Positions 12,429 to 22,335 of a DNA stretch of 64,000 nt are shown here, piece by piece; within the stretch, counting starts at the first letter, position 1, and each line of letters starts with the position of its first letter. The position numbers were made by a program, and so were the translations under genes. Origin of the DNA: Eutreptiella sp. 'Long Island Sound 2002' (Eukaryota; Euglenozoa; Euglenophyceae; Eutreptiales; Eutreptiaceae); contig OZ038383.1 of assembly GCA_964036045.1 (NCBI GenBank), positions 116,956,431-117,020,430 of the forward strand. Reading direction: 5' to 3'. The notes under the pieces were generated by a model that did no database searches, had not been told where the DNA came from, and saw only the letters and a program-made list of their open reading frames with translations.

Positions 12429-12649
12429 CTGGAGAAGTGTGAGAGAGGGAAAGCACAGGGGACAGGGGGATCGGCCATGGGGCTTGGCTTAGGGTGATGG
12501 GGGAACCTGCTGGGCGGTCTCCAGATCCCAGCAACAGCGCCAACTGGTGGCACTCTTCCCCCCTCCCAACTTCCTAAGCCCACCCCTTTCCCCCAACTCC
12601 CGAAGGTGCGCAAGATAGACAGATGCCTCCAAGTGTTGGTACTGCATGT

Positions 12650-13335
12650 CCCACGTGCACTAAGCTGGGGTCAGTTCTGCCCCCCACCCCAACCCCTGGG
12701 GACAGCTGTCGGCCATAGTCTTGTCAAAGTCTCTGGGGGTGCATATGTAGACCAGGGCCTGCCCTCACCATCTCCCTTCTGGGTATGCAGAGCGTTCTGC
12801 CTCACCGCCGCTGTTTACCTCCACTCTCCAGCCCACCTTGTACAGGGGTGGTCAGCTACGTTCCTGGTCGTTGTAAATGCAGATCGTGTCCACTTCTCCA
12901 CCAACCCCAACCACTTTGCTACAGGCGCCCCCCTCCTCCATTCCCCATCTCCCTGCGCCCACCCATTCCCCCTTGGAAACCAGACGCCCAAAACCCTACA
13001 AAATCCGAGGCTCCCCCGCACCTATTTGGCCAGTGCCAAGATTTGGATGGGGCACCATACAAACGCGCTCGGCGAGGGCGAGTCGCGGTAAAACATGCCC
13101 CCACCCCAACCCCCAAGGACAGCTGTGGACAGCAATCTTGGCATAGTCTGCAACTGTGTGTATGTAGATAGGGTCACCATCGCCCTTCCAGGTCAATACG
13201 CAGAGGGCAGCAGTGAGGACTGGTATGCAGGGTTCATCTCCCCGCCTGTTACCTCCACTCTTTAGCCCATGTTGCACACGGGTGGTTAGCTACATCACCC
13301 AGCAATTGCAACCACAAGACTTGACCACTTCTCCA
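12650..13335. repeat. Tandem duplication of a ~430-bp exon-bearing segment
   Basis: 12660-12900 and 13100-13330 share order and sequence: CCCCACCCCAACCCC, GGACAGCTGT, GCATATGTAGA/GTATGTAGATAGG, then TTACCTCCACTCT and a block ending in TCTCCAC. On the minus strand both copies contain a frame with YI-x-T-x-x-D-x-x-K-x4-SCP (PIYIHTVADYAK in the right copy, LVYICTPRDFDK in the left). This suggests duplicated exons that have drifted; the left copy needs a frameshift. Confidence 0.55.
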
Positions 13336-13620
13336 CAAAAGCAACCATCGCCACCTCTAGCACAATACCCACGAGGGGGGGGGAAGGACTCCTCGGCTCT
13401 GGACGCCAACTGCCCCCTACTAACCGTTGGCCGGAGGCCCCTTAAGGGTGAGGGGGGAGCTAGGAGGGAGGGCTCTGGGAGGGGCGAAGGGGGGGGGTTC
13501 TGGGTGGTGCTTTTGCCGGGGGGCACCTCCGAACAGTCAGGTATGCGGCCCAAGTGTGATCCGACAGTTCGCACCACCCATTGCCACAATAGAGGGTAGG
13601 GTATCATCGGCTTGGGTCGG

Positions 13621-13676
13621 GGCCAGTCCATATCCCCAACCGGAAAGGGGCCAGTCCATATCCCCAACCGGAAAGG
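13621..13676. repeat. Two perfect copies of a 28-bp repeat
   Basis: The unit GGCCAGTCCATATCCCCAAC + CGGAAAGG occurs twice head to tail. A related copy sits at 16447-16480 (CATATCCACAACCGG), upstream and downstream of T-rich minisatellites respectively, so the two loci share a longer dispersed repeat. Confidence 0.8.
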
Positions 13677-13734
13677 GGCCACACCGAAGTGTGGGTGTGG
13701 GTGCGGGTGTCCTTAGGTGAAAAATGTAACGTGC

Positions 13735-13865
13735 ACAAAAAAATCATCAAACCGTGTAATTTTTTTTGTGCGGTAAATGAGTGTATTTTTTTGCAGCAAT
13801 TGCGTGTAATCTTTTTTTTTCCGGTAAGACGTGTAAATTACTTCAAAAAAAAATTGAAAGAATTG
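13735..13865. repeat. T-rich minisatellite, partial copy of the 15950 family
   Basis: Units of the form GTGTGTAA-T8-GCGGTAAAT recur here with poor conservation. The same word order is seen in the better array at 15950-16250. Confidence 0.6.
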
Positions 13866-14066
13866 CAACTGTTGCAATACATGCGCACTATGTACACTTG
13901 CCGGTTCCGGACGGCACCCCATAGCAACCTTAACGATGGGACGCCAAGTCCACAGAGCACCTAGTACTCTAGTGGCCACCAAATAGTTGGGACTCCGCCA
14001 ATATAACATAGTATCACATGGTATCCTTGGCACTAGAAACAAAATCAGGCCCAAGAAAAGAGTCCT

Positions 14067-14660
14067 GAAGTCGGGTAACCCCATACCCTATTTTGAGGTC
14101 GCTGAGTCCAAATATCATGGTGGTTTCACGCAACTTTGCGGTATTTTTGGGGAAATTACTGTTTTACATTGAAAAATGTACTCGGTAGAGATCTGCAAAA
14201 CTCATTAAGATATGCCCAAAACGTGACATGGCCCCCACAAATTCGGATCAAGCTACCTCAAAATAGGGGGGTGGTATACTTTAATTTCAAGATGGGCCTA
14301 CAATGTCGAACTTCTATGGTGGAACGCCAAAAAAGTAGGGGTACTTTTAGATATCCTCGGGAGGATATCACCAATAAGTTCACAAGTGGAAAGCCTAGGT
14401 ACCCCTACTTTTCCACCTTAGAAGGTTGTGAACCCATCCTGAAATCAAAGTATACCAACCCCCTATTTTGAGGTCGCTTGTTCCGAACTTGTGGGTGCCA
14501 TGTCACGGATTGGGAATATGTTAACGATTCCTATAGAGTGCGCTTTTCGAAGTAAACGGTGGTTTTCCCAAAGCTACCGCAAAGTTGCGTGAAACCGCCA
14601 TGATATTCACACTCAGCGGCCTCAAAATAGGGTATGGGGTTACCCGACTTCAAAGTTTTA
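14067..14660. mobile_element. Foldback element built from two ~180-bp inverted-repeat units
   Basis: The segment is an imperfect palindrome centred near 14360 (GATATCCTC-GG-GAGGATATC). 14068-14160 matches the reverse complement of 14565-14658. Inside are two short elements with the same ends, CCCTATTTTGAGGTCGC: 14086-14268 and 14461-14632. The pair in inverted orientation creates a ~590-bp hairpin. No coding capacity; non-autonomous MITE-like. Confidence 0.7.
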
Positions 14661-14949
14661 GGCTGGGTTACCCTATTTTCACAAGGGGGTCAAAATGCCC
14701 CCCTGCAGATTGTTCCTAAAACATCCCCGTTCTGGGGCGGGGTCATTCCTACGGTAAAATTGTATTGCCTTCCGCAGTGCACCTCCAAGATAGGCTTACA
14801 TTCAGCCAATAATCAGTTAGTCACACAAGCAGTCAGTCAGACAGTCAGTCGCTAAGTAGGCAAGAAGACGGAAACACACAATTTGGGTTGTTTCAGTGGC
14901 AGACTCGGCTACAAGCAGTGGGGAGAGCAACAACTGTCAGAACAAGCAA

Positions 14950-14960
14950 TGGTCGAATGG
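14950..14960 (+). promoter_or_regulatory. Pol III A box (SINE copy 1)
   Basis: TGGTCGAATGG matches the consensus TRGYNNANNGG at every position. Confidence 0.75.
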
Positions 14961-14992
14961 TAATGCGGCTGACCACAGACCTGTAAGTCGGC

Positions 14993-15003
14993 GGTTCGAT
15001 TCC
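14993..15003 (+). promoter_or_regulatory. Pol III B box (SINE copy 1)
   Basis: GGTTCGATTCC matches GGTTCRANNCC at every position and lies 32 bp after the A box, the spacing of a tRNA gene. Confidence 0.8.
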
Positions 15004-15347
15004 CAGTCGGCCGACCGCCGGCGCCGGCCGACTTGGAAACCCCATCTGCCCCTCGTTCAAACCCTTCCAAGCACATACTTTTTTTGACCCCCCCCCCCCA
15101 CCACCCACACCCCTCTCAAAAAAGTGATATCTAGTCTTAGAGGATAGAGGCCTCAAAATCAAAAAATCCACTCGGGGATCATCTTATTGGGTAAAATGAT
15201 GATTTTGCAAGGGGTTGGACATCAAATATCATGCCTTGGGGTATGCTACGCGAATGACCCCCAAAAAGGGGGGGTATACGACGCCCGCGCCTGCGCTTGA
15301 TCTAACCTCCTCTCTTCGAGGTGATTTTGAACAAGGGTGAAATTACC

Positions 15348-15530
15348 CCCTATTTTGGGGTCGGAGAACACAATCTTGATGGTGGTTTTGCCCAATTTTG
15401 CACCAAACTATCCCTTGCCACCCCCCCCCCCCCCAAACTCCTTAGGATCCCCCGAAAAACTCGGGAGGATCGCCCCCCCCCCCCATTGAATTCGGATGTC
15501 ACCACGCAATCGGTCGACCTCGAAATAGGG
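15348..15530. mobile_element. Third short inverted-repeat element of the CCCTATTTT family
   Basis: It begins CCCTATTTTGGGGTCG and ends CGACCTCGAAATAGGG, and keeps internal words of the 14086 unit (ATGGTGGTTT, ATTCGGAT). It lies directly after SINE copy 1. Two poly-C runs have expanded inside it. Confidence 0.6.
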
Positions 15531-15691
15531 GGGTGGTATACTTGCCTTCGAGAGGGGTGGGGGTGGCCGGAACACTCTCCTTGATCCCCGAAAGTGCACC
15601 TTCAAATTGGTTATTGGGGGTGGGGTGGGGGGATCAGGAGGGCAAGGAAGCTCAAGAACACCCTCCAAATCATCACATGCGGTTCAATTAC

Positions 15692-15915
15692 CCGCTTTAG
15701 AGCGGGTGACAAAACCATAAGTGGCCCACAAAATGGGTACATAGCCCCTGCCGTTTGGGGGGGTCCCCAACGCTTCAGAGCGGGGGAAAAAATCAGAAGT
15801 GGCCCATCAGTGGGCCCAGTGGCTACATAGCCCCCCCTTTTCCCGGGGGTCCCCAATGCTTCAGAGCGGGGGACAAAATCAGAAGTGGCCCATCAGTGGG
15901 CCCAGCGGCTACATG
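15692..15915. repeat. Three tandem ~78-86-bp repeats
   Basis: Units start at 15695, 15773 and 15859 (CTTCAGAGCGGG...AAAATCAGAAGTGGCCC...GGCTACATAGCCCC). The last two units are almost identical, including the palindromic CCCATCAGTGGGCCC. Confidence 0.8.
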
Positions 15916-15934
15916 CATGCATTTTTTGCTTTTC

Positions 15935-16255
15935 GTGAAATTGGAAATTTTTTTTGCCGTAAGTCGTGTACAAAAAAATTGTCATGTTGCGTAATTATTT
16001 TTTTTGCAGTCAGTCGCCAACAAAAATATCGTGGTGTCGTGTAATTTTATTTTTTTTTTGCAATAAACGCATGTATAAAAAAAAATTGCCAACTCCTGCA
16101 ATCGTATTATTTTTTTGTGGTAAATGTGTGTACAAAAAAATTGTCAAGTTGTGTAATTGTATTCTTTTACCGGTAAATGTGTGTACAAACAAATCATCAA
16201 GGTGTGAAATTTTAATTTTTTTTGCGGTAAAGTGTGAAACGGGCTTACATGACTT
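15935..16255. repeat. T-rich minisatellite, ~54-bp unit, about six copies
   Basis: Units begin near 15957, 16006, 16060, 16117, 16169 and 16224, each of the form T8-GCGGTAAATGTGTGTAC-A7-TTGTCAAG.TGTGTAATT. Period is 51-57 bp with length noise in the T and A runs. Confidence 0.75.
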
Positions 16256-16319
16256 ACCACAAAAAAATCCATGACGTGACGATTCTTTTGTAACGGGCAT
16301 TTACTGCAAAAAAAAAGAT

Positions 16320-17945
16320 TAAATGTAGTACAACATACACTGTCCTTAGCCCCAACAGGCGAGGAGCATAAGGACGGGGTGAACACACTAGGTAACCATC
16401 GGCGTTTGCCCTTGGGGGACCGCCACATTGAGCCGCTAGGACTAAGACATATCCACAACCGGAAAAGGGGCCTGTCCATACCGCCTAGGAACCCCCCCCC
16501 CACACGGGTAAAAGGGGCGCCTCAGGGGAGGAGCCCTCTAAAGTGCACAATTTGGCGCTCCAAGCACAGAGTACCAAACACATGTGGTTCTGGTGCTTGT
16601 GGACCATTGAGCGCCTTCGGCGCCCATGGACTCCTTAGGCAAGGGGGGGGGGGGGTAGTTGGCGTCCTAGGACCTGCTGAGTCGCACCCCCGTGACAGTA
16701 CCCAGTCTGTTGCTGGATGCCCGGTCTCCAACTAGATGCCCGCTTTCTTGCCATATACGCAGTCTCTAGATGCTAGATCTCTTAGCCACCACAACCCCAT
16801 CGTCTGTCACAGCCCAAGGCAAGCTTGGCATTAGGCATGCAAGCACAAGCTCCTCTAGGTGTCGATTGTATCGGTCTTCTCAGTTTGTTCTCGGAGCAGT
16901 GCCCTAATCCCTTGAGGGTGGCACTCTGGAACAATCAACCAGCAGGTCAGCAGTGCAGCTCATCGTGGAAGAGGGATTCTGTTTAAGGCCGAGTGGACTC
17001 TTCTGCTTCTCTCTCATGATAGAGCCCCACCAGAGACCTGCCCCGTGTGTGTCGATACCCCTGTGGAAGCCTTCATAGCGGTCACCCCTTGTACTGTAGC
17101 CCTGGACATCCTGCTTGGGGGGGTTGTTTAGGTTGAGCCGTGGCAGCCCCCACCTCGAAGCCTCGCCCCAGCGTCTCCACCCCCTTGGCTCCCTAAGCCC
17201 ATGCTCATTGCCTTCCCGCCCCCCATGTTCCCCAACCCATCCCTGTCCCCCCTAGGGCCATCAGGCCTGACACCGATTCCCCTGTTTCCTCTTTGGACAG
17301 CTCACGAATGCTGGTGTTGGATAGGCCATATGGTTGTATCAAGAAGCAGTGGACCACTCACTGCGGCAAGAACCCGCAAAAAGGAGTCGCAGACGTAATA
17401 CAGCTTTGCAGCCTGAACGTCCGAAGAGCATTGATGCTCCCTCGACGGCTTTTCAATCCGCAGATCTCGATGGCGAGTTGAGACGGGAAGGACAGGAGAG
17501 TAGTTCTACAGCTCCGTCGCATGCCGCTGCACCAAGCCACTGAGTCCGGCCTCACCACCCAGGCTCTCCTGCTGTGGCAGTATAAGGATCACAGGCTACT
17601 GTATGAAAACGTGATGCCCACCATTAACGGCAAGAGTGCCTACCATCGCCAGCATGCATGACCCCTTGCCACAGATTGCCCCACACGCCCGTGCCCTCCA
17701 ATTGGCCACCACCACCCGTATCCATTACTGTCTTCCCCTCCGCTCCTCTTCTATCCATAATATTCATTCTAATCTCCCGCATCCCATCCCATCATCCGCC
17801 CCGCCCGAAAAAAAATCTCCCCCAGCCCATCCCCATTTGCCCCATCCCGTCTCCCTGAGCTATCAGCAAGACATCTGATGTAAGACGCACTGTAGCACGC
17901 ATGAAGGATGCTGGTTGCTGGTACGCCGCGGCACGGCACGGGGAC
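16320..17945. other. No clear gene
   Basis: The segment includes a 13-base G run at 16642-16654. A minus-strand frame (17520-17330) ends at a plausible donor (GCCGCA|GTGAGT) and may be an exon. A plus frame near 17050 (CVDTPVEAFIAVTPCTVALD) faintly suggests a retroelement protease but is too short to call. Confidence 0.25.
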
Positions 17946-17949
17946 AGAC

Positions 17950-18060
17950 CTGCAAGAAAACGACTTTGGAATCTGCAGAGGGGCGGACCAGCGTATTGCC
18001 TTGTTCCGTGTAGAAGGTGCGTGTGCAGGGCAGGTCGTGGATGCACTCCAGAAATACTTT
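17950..18060 (-). CDS. 37-codon internal exon, unknown gene
   Basis: The acceptor is TTGGCTCTGCAG|AAAGTA and the donor TCTTGCAG|GTCTGT. Exactly 111 bp lie between, phase 0 to phase 0, reading KVFLECIHDLPCTRTFYTEQ and ending SADSKVVFLQ. Splice sites and composition both look genuine. No family recognised. Confidence 0.55.
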
Positions 18061-18458
18061 CTGCAGAGCCAAAGATGCACGTGTGCACCGAAGGTATAGT
18101 GCAGCTGGATGGAGGTCAGGCTGGTGCGGGGTCCTGGGAGTCGTCCCAGGCCGAAACGCAGTGGCCCCTCGCGGCTACTGAGGCTTGCAGTGCACCACTG
18201 ATCGCTGCCTGGCCACTAAAAATGGGGACTGGACAGCGAGTGCGGAAGACAGAAGCCCCCCCTCCAGTGATGCGCCACCTAATCCTGTACCCCTGTCCAT
18301 ACCCTCCGGACTCTTCACCACCCTGCCCACTGCCCTGATACCCCACGCTGGCCCCCACAACTATTCAGACCCCATCTTGAACCTGACACCGTCGCCCATA
18401 CACTACCCCCTTCCCCTCACACCCCAGCCCTGACTCAGTCGCTCAGGATCGCAATCAC

Positions 18459-18660
18459 CCAGTTCCAAAGCGCACCTCCGTCTTGCGGCTCGGATCCGGG
18501 TACACCGAAAAGCCATGAGAATGAGGCCCAAAAAACTCCAGCAGCCGCTTCCTGTCCAGACTGAACGTGACGAGTGACTGCACTTCCACATCCATTGCCT
18601 CAGTCTCTGTCCTGGACTTCAACCGCAGCTGCATGGGCGACGCCAACTTCTTCATTGGCG
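18459..18660 (-). CDS. Internal exon, unknown gene
   Basis: The acceptor is GTGCTATTGCAG|CG and the possible donor GGAACTGG|GTGATT. The frame reads PMKKLASPMQLRLKSRTETE and continues through LLEFFGPHSHGFSVYPDPSR to the donor. An in-frame stop follows immediately, so splicing would be needed. It probably lies upstream of the exon at 17950-18060 on the same strand, but the phases (2 out, 0 in) require at least one exon between them. Confidence 0.45.
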
Positions 18661-18669
18661 CTGCAATAG

Positions 18670-19865
18670 CACAACGGGATCGTGGAGCAGCACTGGAACC
18701 CAATCAACGGGCAAATGGACAGTGCTTGTTTCCAAGGGTCAAAACGGGGTGCTCTGAGGATCACTGTGGCCCAGGGATTCTTCATACACCAAAGACCCTG
18801 CGTTGAGCCCCAGAGGCTGCAGTAGGCCTGTATCAGAGCCTCGGGGTGCACTATGCACACGGATGCTGTGCAACGGCCCAAACAGGGGGGGAAGGGGGCG
18901 TAAAATGAAAAGCAAACAGGTTCATGTGCACCACACCTGTTCGACAGTGGGATTTTCTGGGCAAAACACAAATTTTTACGGCACTTGCCCCCCCCCCACG
19001 AAAAAATTAGCCAAAAAATGAAAAAGGGAGGTGAACGACTACCATCATCTACTCAAGTTTTAGTCAAAAAAAGAAGGGCTGTTTGAGGCGACGGAAACCG
19101 CGCTTCAGGCCTACACTGCAAGAGATTTATAGCCTGTTTACAGGGCAGCAAAACATTGAAAAATGAAAAAAAAAATCTTTAGTTGACCTACCACACATGT
19201 TTTTCAGAGCAACCCCAAGAACCACCAATGACAAAATACCAACAGGGGACAGTTTTTCCAGCATCCGTTACTGCCAAACATTGCATAACCCCAAAATAGA
19301 GGGAGCTATGTGCGTGGTGAAACCTGCCAGCTGAAAATTTTGTAAAATATGAGGATGCTATTTTACGGCGCTGGCAGGGGGGCAGGGGGGCATTTGAAAT
19401 CTGTACATAGTGGTCTTCACAACGCTTTTTAGCACGCTAGTAAAAAAAGCGGGGATTAATTTGGGTACTTTTTGCACATTCCAAAACTGGTCGGTGAAAA
19501 AAAAAGTCTTCCCCATTTACCGAAAAGCAGGGTGAAGGGCGCAATAAGAGGGGCCAAGGGTATTCTACAACTGTAGACATGTGAATGATGACTTTACTCC
19601 GCAGCTAATATGCGTAAATGTGAATGTAGCACAAGTCCAATGTAAGTAAACGGAAGGCCAGACCGCCCGGCCTCCATATCATTTCTCCCCGCAATGGCAC
19701 ATTATGCAGCCACTATGATTTCTCCCAGAGCTAAAATTACGTTGCTACTTTCGTTTTTCTGCCCAATCCGGTCGGGGTTACGTGGCGATTACATCTCTTT
19801 CCAAGACAACACGAGTTTTGCAGCCAATTGGATTTCTGCGTGAGACGGCAGGGGCTACACAGCCT
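18670..19865. other. No gene seen
   Basis: AT-richer, with many stop codons on both strands and poly-A/T tracts. Nothing recognisable. Confidence 0.5.
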
Positions 19866-19869
19866 CGTA

Positions 19870-20315
19870 ACCCTTGCCATGCTGGGGAAAGATGAAATGG
19901 CTACATAGCCGGTGCCGTCTTCGGGAGAAATGAATTGGCTGCATACCCCTGCCCTTTCAAGGAGAAAATAAAAGTGGTTTGTGTAACCCCTGCTGCCTCA
20001 GGGAGAAATGAAACTGGCTGTGTAGCCCGTAAACTGCCCTTTCAAGGAGAAAATAAAAGTGGTTTGTGTAACCCCTGCTGCCTCAGGGAGAAATGAAACT
20101 GGCTGTGTAGCCCGTAAACTAGCTGTGCAATATTGGGTAAAGGTGAAATGGGCACGAAAACCTTGCCATAATGGGGAGAAATGAAATGGTAGTGTAAGCC
20201 ATGCCGTCTTAATGAGGAAGCAACTTGATTGCATAACCTTTGCCTTCTCAGGCTCCCCAATGCGGGGAGGCAGCTAACTCGTGCGCAGTGTCGGGAGAAA
20301 TGAAAGCGACATAAC
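19870..20315. repeat. ~39-bp minisatellite with one perfect ~87-bp internal duplication
   Basis: The unit GGGGAGAAATGAAATGGCTA-CATAGCC-TGCCGTCTT recurs about ten times. A two-unit block (CTGCCCTTTCAAGGAG... to ...GTAGCCCGTAAACT) is repeated exactly in tandem between about 19948 and 20122. Confidence 0.75.
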
Positions 20316-20328
20316 ATTTATGAAACAC

Positions 20329-20690
20329 TTTAGCGCAAAAACGAAAGCACACAAGCACAGACACCAAAGCAGGCAAACAACTCGACAGTGTGCCGCTCCC
20401 CGTGGGACAATGTGCCGCTCCCCGTGGGGTAATGTCACAAGAACCCGAAAAGGGCGATAGAACTCGCTCTTAGCGTAAAGGGTGGGAAGGGTGGGCTGCA
20501 GGCTCAAGTGCAAAAATTGCACTGTACCAAGACACACACACATGCACACCGCACGCACACACACACACACACACCACAAACAGAGCTAAACCATAGATGA
20601 GAACGTGATCTAAGATTTAGCACAAAAACGAAAGCACACAAGCACAAACACCAAAGCACGCAAACAACTCGACTCTCCCCGTGGGTCTGG
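20329..20690. repeat. Direct repeats of ~65 bp around a CA microsatellite
   Basis: 20329-20392 and 20617-20677 both read TTAGC(G/A)CAAAAACGAAAG then CACACAAGCACA...CAAACAACTCGAC. Between them is a CACGCACAC microsatellite (20540-20577). Confidence 0.7.
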
Positions 20691-20741
20691 TTCGTGCCAA
20701 CCCTAATGCAATACATACCCACACAGTCTGTCACTCACGGA

Positions 20742-21257
20742 TCAAACAGGTGGGCCACGCCCACCACCGGCCGCAGCGAACACATAGGGCAAGCGCCTGC
20801 CCTCATGCAGGCTATGCCTGCTGATCGTCAAGTACATGGTGCCCGACCCGTACACCACCCGCCACTTGTGCGAGCACATGTGGTGCTGGCCCGTCGGCTT
20901 GACGTTGGGGGTGCCCTTGGGGCGGAAAGCCTGGGCAAGCTCTCCGTGCAAGCGCCGCGCGATGTCGCACGCGGCGTCCCGTAGCACCGCCGGCGCAAGG
21001 GCCTCGGGGATGTCGACCTGGAAAAAAATCTTCAGCGCCGACGCCAGCAGCACACGGGGCACCGGATGGCGGGCTAGCAGCCCGTGGAGGGCCCTGCCCA
21101 GCCGCTCCCCGCCCCGCATTCGCCTCCGGGCGACCGCCGCTTGGGATCGCTGGTGCTGGCGCCGCCCTCGGTTGCGTCGCTTGCCTCTCTTCCGTGCCAT
21201 GACGGGGGCAGAGAAAGAATGGGGCATAGGCATACGTTCATACACCAGCAACCACAC
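20742..21257 (-). CDS. Basic ORF, unknown, next to the retroelement
   Basis: A 171-codon open frame. The N-terminal part is Arg/Lys-rich (RKRGKRRNRGRR) and would bind nucleic acid. The C-terminal part (IPEALAPAVLRDAACDIARR, HKWRVVYGSGTMYLTI) looks globular. It lies downstream of the RNase H region on the same strand, so it may be a last domain of the same retroelement. It could also be a chance frame in GC-rich sequence. Confidence 0.35.
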   Translation of the reverse strand: MWLLVYERMPMPHSFSAPVMARKRGKRRNRGRRQHQRSQAAVARRRMRGGERLGRALHGLLARHPVPRVLLASALKIFFQVDIPEALAPAVLRDAACDIARRLHGELAQAFRPKGTPNVKPTGQHHMCSHKWRVVYGSGTMYLTISRHSLHEGRRLPYVFAAAGGGRGPPV

Positions 21258-21544
21258 ACGGGCCTGGTAACGGCGCGCGCAAACCCCATAGCTAGCCTGT
21301 GCTGGCTACGTCATCGCCCCTACCGACTCCTCCAGTCTATACTGCAAAAAAACCTCATGGAATCCCCCCCCCCCGCCCCAAACTCATACGAACGGAGGCC
21401 CGATCACCACGCCTGCGGGAGCACAAAAGGACCCATAGGAATCCCAAGGGTCCAAAAAAAAACTATCTTACGGTCCGGAAAGGCCCACAAATCGCCTACT
21501 CTACGTGTCACAGCCCGTGCGCCATGGCCAGATCACCATGAAAC

Positions 21545-22139
21545 CGGTCATGCAGCCTGGTGATGGGGTCCGCTGGATTCGCCGTCCCACGCACCCAGTG
21601 ACAGTACACAATGAATCGTGGGCAAGACGCGCACAAGTACCTCAAGCTCTTGAGCAGCGATGTTGGTAAACACGTCCCACACCCGCCTTACACCTCAAAA
21701 ATTGGACCAGCGCCGCCGCATTATCGCCGAACAAATGCGCCTCGCGGATGCCCACATTTAAGATAAACTTCAGGCCCCACAAAAAATCCCGCGCCTCCGC
21801 ACAATGCTGGTTCGGCGGCTGCTCATTAGGCACCGCCGACCGCGAGCCAAGCTCGAGGGAGAAAAGCCCCGACCGGTACACCCCACTATCAAGCGCTGCA
21901 TCCACATACACGAACACCGGCCGCCTACGCACCACCCGCGTCAAGGGTACCACCGAGCAGCCCGGCAAAGGTAACACACACACCACACACATAGAGTGCA
22001 GCAACTTGAGAGGAGTACGCTGCAGGCGGGGGGGTCCCCATAACACATGGGCGCAGACCCCCGACAAATGGAGGCCATGCCCAAAACGAGGCCTGCAGAT
22101 GCACTGTGTGCGCCCCAGAGACTGCTGCAAACGCCGCAT
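21545..22139 (-). pseudogene. RNase H domain of a retroelement, frameshifted
   Basis: The minus frame contains VFVYVDAALDSG (first Asp), CAEARDFLWGLKF (Glu) and HLFGDNAAALVQFL (third Asp), the D-E-D order of retroelement RNase H. The frame ends near 21642. The expected C-terminal block W-x-x-G-x-x-NPAD (HWVRGTANPADPITRLH) is present at about 21610-21555 but in another frame. So the domain is intact in sequence and broken by a shift. NPAD...SR-type tails are typical of DIRS and pararetrovirus-like pol proteins. It follows the reverse transcriptase on the same strand. Confidence 0.7.
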
Positions 22140-22335
22140 ACTACAGACGCCAACCGATAACCGCAGCTAATGGGCCAGCAGGGCCTCCCATGCATTCCCC
22201 GCCGTCCGCAAGCTTCCCCCACCTAAGTCCACGTCCTTCCCAAGCCACACCACGCGTGTAACCGGCTCCAGTGTGCTCTTAGGGCTTATAACTCCACCCG
22301 CCGCACGCAACGCCTCTACCGCACGCACAGCCTGC

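Larger units (their letters stand above)
14804..15327 (+). mobile_element. tRNA-like SINE, copy 1
   Basis: About 520 bp here match 38811-39306 in order from end to end: CAGT-rich head, AAACACACA, TTTCAGTGGC, a tRNA-like core, a C-run, then AGAGGCCTCAAAATCAAAAA and a conserved tail ending TCTTCGAGGTGATTT. The core has RNA polymerase III A and B boxes. The tRNA-like cloverleaf is broken (T-stem and anticodon stem do not pair), so this is a retroposed family and not a tRNA gene. The family has a long tail of about 240 bp after the tRNA-like part. Confidence 0.8.

Noticed and set aside
14941-15010. Functional tRNA gene
   Set aside because: A and B boxes are perfect, but the T-stem and anticodon stem do not pair, and the segment is embedded in a dispersed repeat with a second copy at 38.9 kb.
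17000-17120. Retroviral-type aspartic protease
   Set aside because: Only a weak VTPCTVALD-like string; no D[ST]G triad.
20329-20690. LTRs of the retroelement
   Set aside because: The 65-bp direct repeats lie only on one side of the pol region, are separated by a CA microsatellite and do not begin TG or end CA.
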